NCBI RefSeq assembly: GCF_905220565.1
Contig: NC_059404.1
Location: 16,024,472 to 16,088,471, forward strand
Source: Melitaea cinxia
Taxonomy: Eukaryota > Arthropoda > Insecta > Lepidoptera > Nymphalidae
DNA: 64,000 nucleotides
Reading direction: 5' to 3'
The first letter of the stretch is position 1, and every line of letters starts with the position of its first letter. The position numbers were made by a program, and so were the translations under genes. Positions 1-8,930 of the stretch are shown piece after piece. Below the pieces are notes generated by a model. The model was not told where the DNA came from, did no database searches, and was given only the letters and a program-made list of their open reading frames with translations.

Positions 1-677
1 TGAATAAAACCTAACGAAATCTCACCAGGGGGGAGGGAGGGACGGAAAATTTAAAAAAACACCTCACGTAATTTATGGACGCCCCTGTTCAATATTAACA
101 AGTGATATAATATAACAAATATAAAATATTATATTCCGAATTTTCTCGATTGAAGATCTTTTAAAGGTAACATAGTCCGAAACATCGTGATACAGTTATA
201 TATTAGTTACTGTTTCAATGAAGATTATTTATTTTGTTTTTAATACAAATATAAATAAAATATTAAATATCTTACTTTAAATATAACAAAAAATCTTTAA
301 AAATGATTTTCCGTGCATATTTTCTTAATTTTAATTCAAAAATTTTGTGCTAAATATAATCTGATTGTGAAATTTTAAAATTCCTATTTTTAAATACCTA
401 CTTATTTTGAAAAGACTAATTATTCAGTATTGGGCATCATACCCTTGACATATCTAGAAATATGATTAATTTGGCTATTTAAACTACGAAATTCGCTACT
501 TGGCTTAGCTCTATTACAAATAACTCTCGTTACAACCTCAATAGAGCAATTATACAATTATACACGTATTATACATCACAGATACGTATACATTATACAA
601 ACGCTGTGGCCACTTGAACAATATTATTTGACCTATAAATCCTATAACTATCTGAAACATAAAATTGTCTACTATAT
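1..677 (-). other. Mpc1 3' UTR and downstream AT-rich DNA
   Basis: AT-rich sequence beyond the Mpc1 stop codon on the minus strand. No second gene is seen. Part of it must be the Mpc1 3' UTR, but I could not choose a polyadenylation site with confidence. Confidence 0.4.
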
Positions 678-1023
678 TTAAGGCTTGGTTTCCTTAGACT
701 CGTTCTTCTCAGCACCTTGTATGTAATAGTAGTTTATGAAGCGAGCACCTTGCGTCAGCTGTGCGCATTCGTTAGTGAAGTGGCAAGCGAATAGTAGAAG
801 ATTACGCGGCTGGACCTTCCACGCGAATCTCATGAACATCAGCGAATATACTGAGAGAGCTGTAACAATGGAAATATTACTTCGTTAATATATGACCACC
901 AGAGGCGTAGCATAGACTAAGTAATAAACGTAAGTGAAGTAGCTCAAGCGACAGTGACTAGCCCGTTCGCGCAGTTTGTAGTGACCCTGCTTTCTGCTCC
1001 GGGGGTTTTGGGTACAAATATAC

Positions 1024-1063
<40 letters not shown>

Positions 1064-4000
1064 GTATTATTTATATATATGTTTATCGAAAAAAAACTAT
1101 ATGAAACTATACCAGTCAGCTGTTATCTATAACACAAGCATTAAGTTGCTTACTTTAGGAACAGACAAACGTGTGTGTATTGTGTAAAAAAAATCATATT
1201 CTTTCTTTGAATCTGATCAAGTATCGTATTTCGTCAATTGGACAGACGTGGATATTAATGTAGGTATAATTGTGTTTCGCAAACGAAAAAACACTGACTT
1301 CAATTACATCGATAAGTAACACAACGTAGGTAGACGAAAAAATAGTCAAGTAAATACGCGGTATCATAGATTAGTCAAAAATAAGTTGGCAGATCTCGAT
1401 CAAATTTAAATAATACCACAAGACAAGCATCAGCTTTTGATTAAAACAATAATCATAAAAATCAGTACATCCAGTGAAAAGTTATGCGTAGTCAGTAATC
1501 AAGTAAATACGAATTATTGGATATAACTCTAAAAGTACTTCTTAGATCGTAATTAAATATAAATAGGGACCACATGACACACACCAACTTTTAATTTAAA
1601 AAAGTCATCGAAATTCACACGAAAAACACACAGTCACAAGTCTACACAGTCAAAAGTTATGTGAACATACTAAAAAAATACAAGTGAATTGAGAACCTCC
1701 TGCTTTATTAGAAGTGGTTAAAAAGTGATAGCATTAATTAGTCGTATATGATAAAGTTTGGGGGTTATGGCAAGGCCTTTAAATACCGGGATGAAGAGCG
1801 AGAGCCCATTTCGGAAAAGAAGTCTTTAGTTGGTAATAGCATCTTTGTAGACTAGTTATGATAAATGATATGATAAACCTTTTTTTTCTTATTTTACCAT
1901 AGATATCTTTTTTTTTCAGAATATACCATCAAATTTTCTCCTTTTCATTAGTTCACTCAAATAGGAGCCAGTTTTTACATATCAAAGACACAAAATGATT
2001 TAGTTATCAGAGATAACAATTATACTGGTACACATAATAAAATTATATTGAAGGTGTTTTGATAACATTAATTATTAAAGAGATGATTTTAACATTTTTA
2101 TCTTTTGAATTTTATACGAAATATGTATGACAAAATTTTGGGATTAATTTGTAATCGTAATAATTTTGTAATCGTAATAAATTATTATACTGTTAATACA
2201 AGAAAATTATTAAAATTATTAAAAAGGTTTAAAAATAGTATATGAGTATGTAAAGTATTAAAGTATTAAAAATTACTTTTATATTTTTTCTATAATTTCG
2301 AAATTTAATATTATTAAATATTACTGCAAACTTTCAACACTCAAAAAAGTCGTCTTTTGCCGTTTTATTTCTATTCCACTATCATACGCTAAAATGAAAC
2401 AACAATACACAGTTACAGAGCACTCATGCAGTAAATACAATACTAAATCATAGCTATATTTGATTTTACAACCCACTCGTATTTATCTTGAGATAAGATA
2501 AAACTTCTCAAACGAAATATATAGGTATATTACATTGATACGAGCAAAAGATTATATTTGAGTGCCTACTAACTACTGTATCATATAGAAAAAACTTAAA
2601 AACTGCTTTTTTTGTTATATATGGGTTTCACTTAACTTGACATTAAATTTTAGCTACTGTTCTTGTATTCATCAACACTTCAGCCTATCGCAGTCCACAG
2701 CTGGACATAGGCCTCCATAAGTTCGCGCCAAAAATGGCGTGAACTCATGTGTTTTGACCATAGTCACCACGCTGGGCAGGCGGGTTTTTTTTTTTTTTTT
2801 TTTTTTTTTATAACGATATATATCCACGGGCTTATAATGCCCGTGCTCTTGTTATTCCAATTATTTGTTTGTTACTCTCGATACCTTGGCACCTACATAT
2901 GCAACTTAGAGACTAATTAAACTAAGCTTAGTATCACTAATCCCACGTGAGTCCACCGACCAAAATTTAAAGTTATGCTATCTTAATTTACTTATATATA
3001 TAATTACTACTATTTATTATTACTTTTTCCTTTTCTTCACTTTTATCTTACAACTGTCCAGGGGTAGAAGCTGTGTACATTTCTTGAAATTTTTGTATTT
3101 ATACTGTTATTTTTATTATCTAAGTTTATATTTACACTTATATGCTAGCTATCATATATGTACACTTATTTCCTAGTTACCTTATATATACACTTATGGC
3201 CTACTGGCCTACTTACAATATACACTTAGCCTAGGTTACTGTTAGTAAGTTTTTTTTTTTTTTTTCGTTTTTTGTTTTTTTTTTATATATATTCTTATAT
3301 ATTTATCACCATATATGTATTTTTTTTTAAATTAATATTATATAATTAATCTTAATTAATTTGTTACACATGTTAAGTATAAATAATTTGTATACGTTAT
3401 GTTATATGTAATTAATCCTATTTAATTTAGTAATTATTATTTATATTTATATAATTAATCGTATTTAATTTAGCACTTAGTACTTATGTTTATATACACA
3501 CTATTTATTTATTCAACAAGTGTCTTCACACGTCAATAGTTTTCAACATGTCGAGCACACTCTCAGTGACGGCGGCATCTCTGTGATGAATCGCCATCTT
3601 GAGACTGTGCTCGAGTATTTTCTTATCCGCGGTCTCCGCTGCCCTCGCCACAAAGCGACCAATTGCGTCGTCACGGTCGTCGGTGTAATAGACACAGGTG
3701 TTGGTGTGTCTAGTCACCGCGACTACAGCGTGCGAAACGCTGTCGTGGATCCTGAGCCTCCTCGCCTTCGTCTGGAGGACAATGACGTCCTCGTAGGTCT
3801 GGCCCTGCGCCTCGTGGATGGTTAAGACGCGCGATCCCTCCCCGGATCCGTATCCCTGGTCAGTCAGCAACCTCTTCTCCTCTTGCGTAAAGACCAGGTA
3901 TAAGGTTCGGTCTCTTCTTGCAGGAATACGCGCGCCCGTGAGGCTCTCCACTCGCAAAGATCGGATCTTTGGGCTTGAGCTGTATACGTCTTTATAAACT

Positions 4001-7000
4001 TCGCTGATGGCAAGGGCTACGTCTTTGGGATTTCGATGCGTGCATGACAACTCGCACGAGATGGTTGTTATCCGGGTTGGTCTGCAGTACCGCATTTCGA
4101 ACAGGTTGTCCCTGTCGATGTACGGCAGCTGGTTTATGTCTCCGATAAGGACTACCTTCTGAGCTCCCGATAGTCGGGCGGCCATTACTATGGCTCCGAA
4201 GTGGTTCATAAGGGCCTCGTCCACCGTTAGGCGGTTGATTTTTGAGCCCTCGTTGAACCCATTAACTAGAACGGAGGCCATAGTGCGCACCTTTTGCTTG
4301 GCTTTGTTGCCGTAGCGGTGCGCCAGTTTTTCTTTTAAGTCTTTGGCCGCCTCGACTGTGGTCGTAATCACGACCTCCGTGTCCTCATCGAAGTCCCCGA
4401 CTATGCGAGTTGTCTTGCCGCATCCCGGTACCCCGTTTATCCACTCCAGTGATGGTAGTTCCCAGGGCACGGTCGGTAAGCCGTCCCGGTCGCCCGAGAT
4501 GGTTTTCGCCATCCGTAGCATCCGGTCCCCCAGCATTACTTTCGTGCATCTGGCCACTACCACCACTGGGTCCCCTTCAGGTGTTTCGAAGGTTTGTGGC
4601 TCCTCGTCATTCCCCTCCGACTCGACTGCGCTCACGAAGCCTGCTGTGCTGTTATATGCTGCCATATACCTACCCGACATCTTGCCCTTGAGTATTTGTC
4701 GGGTTTCACTGTTGTATATGGCCGCTTCGGCTTCCTCGAGTTCCACCTCCAGTAATCTTTGGTGATCGTACTGGTAGGCCTGCATGATCTTTTTGCAGGT
4801 GGCCAGGCTTACCTCGCGGTTTGCCTTTATTATCGCCAGGAACTCGATTAGGGCGTTCTCCGCATGTTGTAGCGGTGTGGAGGCAGGTCGAAGTCTCGGC
4901 GGTGTTACATGTCCCATGTCGGCCTTAGTACGAGCGGCCGGTGACGCCTCCGGGTGCCTCGGACTATTGTCTCTGGTGAACCTGCTCAGCGCCGCCGATT
5001 GCCGCTCACCCTGTCCAGCCTTTTTGGGAGAGAGGTGATGCGGGAGCTTGCCTGGTTTTGGGGAGATGGTTGCGTGGATAAAGGTCGCCAATGGCATCGA
5101 GCTCGGCTTAGGTTCAGGTGTGGCTTTTGCCTTAATTCGCTCTGCCTTCTGGGTCTCGATCCGTTGTTGTAGGCGCTCCGAGCCGCAGAGCGTGGACTCG
5201 TCGTCGGCCGGAGATGCAGGAGGTGTTGGTGTTATGGATTTCGGTCTTAGATATCCGAGATCCTCCCCCCTGTCTTCGTAGACTATGACCTCACTGTACT
5301 TGGAGGCCATTAGGCAACCGTACCTATCAGATACGTCACCTCTATCATATCCGACCCTCATCGAATCCACGCTAATTCTTTTGGGGATTCCACCGGGGGT
5401 CTCGCTCAACCGGCGTAGCCACACACTAGACTGCGTAAAGGGGGACGTCTCTCCCCACTCGAACAGCACGATGGATTTGTTATTCAAACGCACCAGACGG
5501 TAGGTCGAGTCGCCCTTCTGTTCTTGCGATAGCGCTGTGATTTTAGTGCGCTTTATACTTGTCTTTTGCGTGCTACCCTTTAACAGTAAAGCGAGCCCCG
5601 GCGAAATCGCCAGCCGATCGCGTCCTTCGGAACGACAGAAACTTATTCCCATCCTCTCTACTTCGCTGTCCATGAACAGAGCCACGCATCTGGTTTTAAT
5701 TCCCACTACTTCGCTTCCGTTCCCTTCGCTAAGCGAGGATTGTGTCATCCCGCTGTGGGTCGGTTGCGGAGGTGCGTTTTGGTCGGCTCTATTCCTGAAC
5801 AGTTTCTGCAGCGAGGAGGGCATGACCTTTGTTATTTGACCCAGAAGGGTGCGGCCAGGAGAAATCCGCGGAGCCGTTGAGCTGTTTCTCTGAGTGGCTT
5901 GTTGGACACAGTTTTGTTGTGTTTGTAGTTGTGCGTTGTGTGTTTGGGTGTGTGTTGCGTGGAAGACGGTGTTAACGCTCTGCGTGGGTATTACAGCAGG
6001 TGGTGGAGCGGTCGTGCTGTTCCTTTTTGCGGCTATATTGACAGCCTTTCTCGCGGGCAGGCGGGTTGGTGACCGCAGGTCTGGCTTTGTCGTACCGAAG
6101 ACGCTGTTGCTCGTCTTCGGTCTGCGTATTTCAAAGCCAGCAGTCGGACGGTTATCCCGCCATCGGTCAGCTTTTTTAATTCCAAGGTGGTAGTGAAACT
6201 GTGTTATCCCTTACTCCCTTAGTCACCTCTTACGACACCCACGGGAAGATAGGGGGTGGCTATATCCTTAATGCCGTAACCACACAGCATAACAACCATG
6301 CCCACCAACCATAAATAATTCAAATATGGGATCAAGACGACTTACTCCATCGTACTCATATCGTACTATGTATGTAAAAGTCAAAAGGTTAAAATTTTTA
6401 GTTCATAAATGACAACATAATTATAATTTCACAATAAATGTAATAGTCATGTTGTTACATGCTCATATTCAGGGTACTTAAAAAGATATGACTACTATAA
6501 AGAAGTTTAGTCAAATTTTCTTTGGATAGATTAACTATAATTGGATGGATTTATGGAGGAAATTACTTAATACTATAATTATCTTTAAAAAATAAAAATG
6601 AATGTTGCTGAGCGCATAACTCGAGAATGGCTCAACCAATGCGGCTAATTTATTTTTTTTACGTTCGTTAAGGCACACGGGAGGTTTTGATACTAAAAAA
6701 AAAAATTAAAAAACCCGCCAGTGACCAAAGCTCCAATTGGGGATAGCGTGGGGCACGCGTGTGCAATGCTTCTGGTATTGCAGGCGTATATAAGCTATGG
6801 TAATCGCTGACTATCTGAAGAGCCATGCGCTTGTTTGCCGACCTAGTTACATAAAAATAATAATACAAAACGCCACACACTCAACAACCCCCAGAAGGAA
6901 TTTCTTTTGTGTCAGACAAAAACAAACAATACACAAGCCTATACGACCAGAGCACGACAAACATTTGTATGGCTAATACAAATGTTCGCCACGGTCGGCA

Positions 7001-8381
7001 AAACAAAGCATTGTAAGCAATGCTATTGAATAGGCAACACTTGTAAATACGTATGTATTATTTTATAGGTGATATACGCTATTTCTTATCACTTGTCTAT
7101 TAATTTTCTCTAAAATAACTCCCATAGCTTCAATGAAATTTTTCAACTTTAATGTATTTATTATTGAAGTGAAATTTATTTATTTTCATGCTAGAGGTTG
7201 TCTGGAAGAGATCGCTCTTTTAGCGATAAGACCGCCTTTTGTACATGTCTATATTTTCTTTTACGGTGTAAAATTTTTCTCTGATAGTGTACAATAAAGA
7301 GTATTTGTATTTGTATTTAGTCTCGTTGTGCTTCTAAACTCGATGAAACGAAAATGCGTCAAGTTTAACAAACAAAAACATATATGTATAGGAGAGAATT
7401 AGATAGAATACCTTACACATTATTTTATATTCTCGGTGACAAAAAAATCCTTTAGGCTACTTTTCAAGAATTTCAATTCTGCCGTGTATTGTGAACTGCA
7501 CAAATACGCTTTTTTTTTTTTTTTTAATTAAGTTTTTAACTACTACTTGCCATCCCATCTGCCGATTATCACTGCAATAGATATCATACCAACACAGGCA
7601 ATGAAATACTTGTAAATACATGTCTCTAAAATGCATTCAACTATATCCTGAATACATATATAATTATTAAAAAAATCATTAACATATTTAAACAACCATT
7701 AGCATTATTATCTGTGTTAATATATTTCTGTAAGATGTTCAGTGTAAAACGTTTGTTTTAATATATTCTATGAATATAATAAGAATCAAGTTATAATGTA
7801 AACCAGTTTTTAACCAGTTCTTAGTTGAGTATTTGTATCATTTAACATTTTAAAAATTATTTTAGAAAAAAAGTGAGTCAATTGTATGGTTCTACATCTG
7901 GGGTATTGCAAGGGTATTATAACCCTTTCAATAGCCTGACCCCCCAACCATTCCAAAGAACAAAGCTACTTTAATCAAAGCAGAAACACAACACTACTTG
8001 GATGCAGCATTATTTAGCTGTGATCTTCAGTAGAAAGAATAATTTAAGAGTATTTTTTAATAGATAAAACTTATAGTAATATTGTATTATATAATTTTTT
8101 CACCTACCAAACGTCATTTTACCGCTAATGAAGCTTGGATCCTTTCTAGTATCAGCAATAGCAGCTAAAGGTATTCCCCAATTTGCTACTGGCCCCCAAA
8201 AATGGGTGCTGAAAAATATAAATTTCATTTTGAAAACACGACAGATTAATAATAAATAAATTACAGAAAATATACATAAAATTTCCTGAATATGAAATAA
8301 AAATGTAATTTACCTCATTAAATATTCTCTAAATTCTTTGCTTTTAAGCTGATTTAATAATTTTATTGCCATACCACTCAT
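678..8381 (-). CDS. Mpc1: Mitochondrial pyruvate carrier subunit 1 (3 coding exons)
   Basis: Subunit of the inner-membrane carrier that, with MPC2, brings pyruvate into mitochondria. Coding exons on the minus strand are 8381-8314, 8208-8108 and 859-678; all joins are GT-AG and keep frame, giving 116 residues, close to the usual ~107-110. Family landmarks read directly are THFWGPVANWGIP and ADTRKDPSFISGKM in exon 2, then FMRFAWKVQPRNLLLFACH and TNECAQLTQGARF in exon 3. The start is the ATG at 8381, followed by SGMAIKLLNQLKSKEFREYL, a typical MPC1 N-terminus. An acceptor (tttccag) lies just before it, so a 5' UTR exon upstream is likely. Intron 2 is about 7.2 kb and holds the helicase retroelement in sense orientation, plus other repeats. 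Identification is secure; UTR ends were not determined. Confidence 0.95.
945..1075 (+). repeat. tRNA-like SINE head with (TA)n tail
   Basis: The stretch around 955-1000 resembles a degraded tRNA head (agcccgttcgcgcagtttgta), closely matching the minus-strand element at 52360-52440. It runs into a perfect (TA)n array at about 1026-1062. It lies in Mpc1 intron 2. It lacks a tRNA fold and is a repeat, not a tRNA gene. Confidence 0.55.
1255..1725 (-). repeat. Interspersed repeat family C, copy 1
   Basis: Decayed copy of a family also present at 33025-33225, 39640-40378, 45403-45930 and 52905-53195. Shared blocks include an acttcaattacatcga block, 'acaacgtaggt[ac]gacgaaaaa', 'caccacctttcgatta'-like and 'gagaacctcctcctttt'-like ends. 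No coding frame is visible. Its class is unknown to me; it looks non-autonomous. Confidence 0.6.
2827..2847 (-). other. Hairpin near the 3' end of the helicase element
   Basis: A perfect 7 bp inverted repeat, cacgggc/gcccgtg, with a 7-base AT loop lies ~17 bp before the poly(A) tract. No AATAAA is seen in the ~70 bp before the tail. The hairpin may be a 3' recognition structure for a reverse transcriptase; this is inference. Confidence 0.6.
3526..5823 (-). CDS. Virus-derived superfamily 1 RNA helicase protein (retroelement-borne)
   Basis: An uninterrupted 765-codon frame. The C-terminal ~310 residues carry the ordered motifs of an alphavirus-like superfamily 1 helicase: P-loop GVPGCGKTT (464-472), VDEA (534-537), IGDINQLP (560-567), CTHRNP (594-599), TIHEAQGQTYEDV (668-680) and SHAVVAVTRH (697-706). 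These predict NTP binding and RNA unwinding. Residues 1-200 are unrecognised; 200-310 are Pro/Ser/Lys-rich and probably disordered; 320-400 are rich in charged residues and look helical. GC content is far above the surrounding DNA. No capsid, methyltransferase or polymerase is present. The frame also stays open upstream of this ATG to the element's 5' edge at 6054, so the ATG may be internal. This is an old or recent virus-gene capture, not a virus. Function in the host or element is unknown. Confidence 0.85.
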   Translation of the reverse strand: MPSSLQKLFRNRADQNAPPQPTHSGMTQSSLSEGNGSEVVGIKTRCVALFMDSEVERMGISFCRSEGRDRLAISPGLALLLKGSTQKTSIKRTKITALSQEQKGDSTYRLVRLNNKSIVLFEWGETSPFTQSSVWLRRLSETPGGIPKRISVDSMRVGYDRGDVSDRYGCLMASKYSEVIVYEDRGEDLGYLRPKSITPTPPASPADDESTLCGSERLQQRIETQKAERIKAKATPEPKPSSMPLATFIHATISPKPGKLPHHLSPKKAGQGERQSAALSRFTRDNSPRHPEASPAARTKADMGHVTPPRLRPASTPLQHAENALIEFLAIIKANREVSLATCKKIMQAYQYDHQRLLEVELEEAEAAIYNSETRQILKGKMSGRYMAAYNSTAGFVSAVESEGNDEEPQTFETPEGDPVVVVARCTKVMLGDRMLRMAKTISGDRDGLPTVPWELPSLEWINGVPGCGKTTRIVGDFDEDTEVVITTTVEAAKDLKEKLAHRYGNKAKQKVRTMASVLVNGFNEGSKINRLTVDEALMNHFGAIVMAARLSGAQKVVLIGDINQLPYIDRDNLFEMRYCRPTRITTISCELSCTHRNPKDVALAISEVYKDVYSSSPKIRSLRVESLTGARIPARRDRTLYLVFTQEEKRLLTDQGYGSGEGSRVLTIHEAQGQTYEDVIVLQTKARRLRIHDSVSHAVVAVTRHTNTCVYYTDDRDDAIGRFVARAAETADKKILEHSLKMAIHHRDAAVTESVLDMLKTIDV
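6660..6860 (+). repeat. Repeat fragment of family E
   Basis: Contains tttgccgacctagtt...ataaaaat at about 6833-6858, the same terminal block as in the repeat ending near 15830. No coding content. Confidence 0.4.
7175..7322 (+). mobile_element. 3' UTR end of a Jockey-like LINE
   Basis: The block from ctagaggttgtctggaagag through acaataaagagtatttgta resembles LINE 3' UTR tails that are frequent in Lepidoptera. An inverted relative is at 47380-47480. Only the tail is present, so this is a heavily 5'-truncated insertion. Confidence 0.5.
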
Positions 8382-8734
8382 CTTGCTGGAAAAAAAATAC
8401 TTGTGATCTCAAACACAAATTAATTAACTGTGTAAATTAGTATTTTAAAATAATTCTCAATTAATATTCATGTCATAATACATTTCCTTTTATGAGATTT
8501 TATGTTACTAAGCAATTAAGAGAGATATATATAGGTACTATGCTCAGTTATGTAATGGGACGACAGTTTAATACATGTCATGTTTTATATTATAGTTCTA
8601 ATGTCTTTAAACTAATACAAATTAATTCTCTCGAGTATAATTACGTGTTCAACGCTACAATTATGTCAAGGTTACGATATTTCCAATGTATTTCAAAATT
8701 AAAAAAATGAATTAAACTATAATAACTATTTCAC

Positions 8735-8930
8735 AATTGTTTACCTTTCTTATGTTTTCTTGTATGTCTTAATATTTTTATTTGTTTATCGTAATCTTTT
8801 TTAAAAGTTAATTACTGTATGTGCTTCGTTAAAAATTTCATTAGACTGAACAATGTCAATGTCACTGCACTCTTTCTATTGGTTCTGTCACTGATAATAT
8901 TGATAACAAACGTCATTTGTGACGCTCACA
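8735..8930 (-). promoter_or_regulatory. Probable Mpc1 5' UTR exon and promoter
   Basis: On the minus strand a splice donor (aagaaag|gtaaac, exon edge near 8745) pairs with the acceptor just before the Mpc1 start codon. Upstream, ttctattggttctg (about 8875-8888) is an inverted CCAAT box. The start site is inferred. Confidence 0.45.

Larger units (their letters stand above)
2785..6054 (-). mobile_element. Retro-inserted element carrying a virus-type helicase frame
   Basis: Minus-strand insertion of about 3.27 kb. Its 3' end is a homopolymer (25 T on the plus strand at 2785-2809, i.e. a poly(A) tract). It is flanked by a direct repeat gggcaggcggg(tt) at 2774-2786 and 6055-6067; the last two bases are ambiguous against the poly(T). 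These are marks of target-primed reverse transcription. It holds one long frame (3526-5823), a ~740 bp AT-rich 3' region with short repeated motifs (taattaatc/tatttaattta, tacactta), and a hairpin close to the poly(A). No reverse transcriptase is encoded within it. It is either a non-autonomous element or the 3' part of a larger retrotransposon. Virus-derived helicase domains inside insect retrotransposon proteins have been described before, which fits. Confidence 0.85.
2681..6288 (+). repeat. Family A SINE-like repeat, split by the helicase element
   Basis: A ~320 bp repeat whose left part is 2681-2784 and right part 6055-6288. The two parts join to the same consensus seen intact at 16779-17093 and, inverted, at 54705-55019. 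The edge starting cagcctat...cagtccac...gctggacataggcctcc is the 3' tail shared with the RTE LINE at 40683-41345, so the family is probably mobilised by an RTE-type LINE. The interruption falls within gggcaggcgggtt. Confidence 0.85.

Noticed and set aside
3520..5839. Several plus-strand frames of 70-140 codons opposite the helicase gene
   Set aside because: They are shadows of the GC-rich helicase frame on the minus strand; none has a recognisable domain.
2681..6288. Helicase gene as a natural internal part of family A
   Set aside because: Other family A copies lack it, and the duplication plus poly(A) show that it was inserted into an existing copy.
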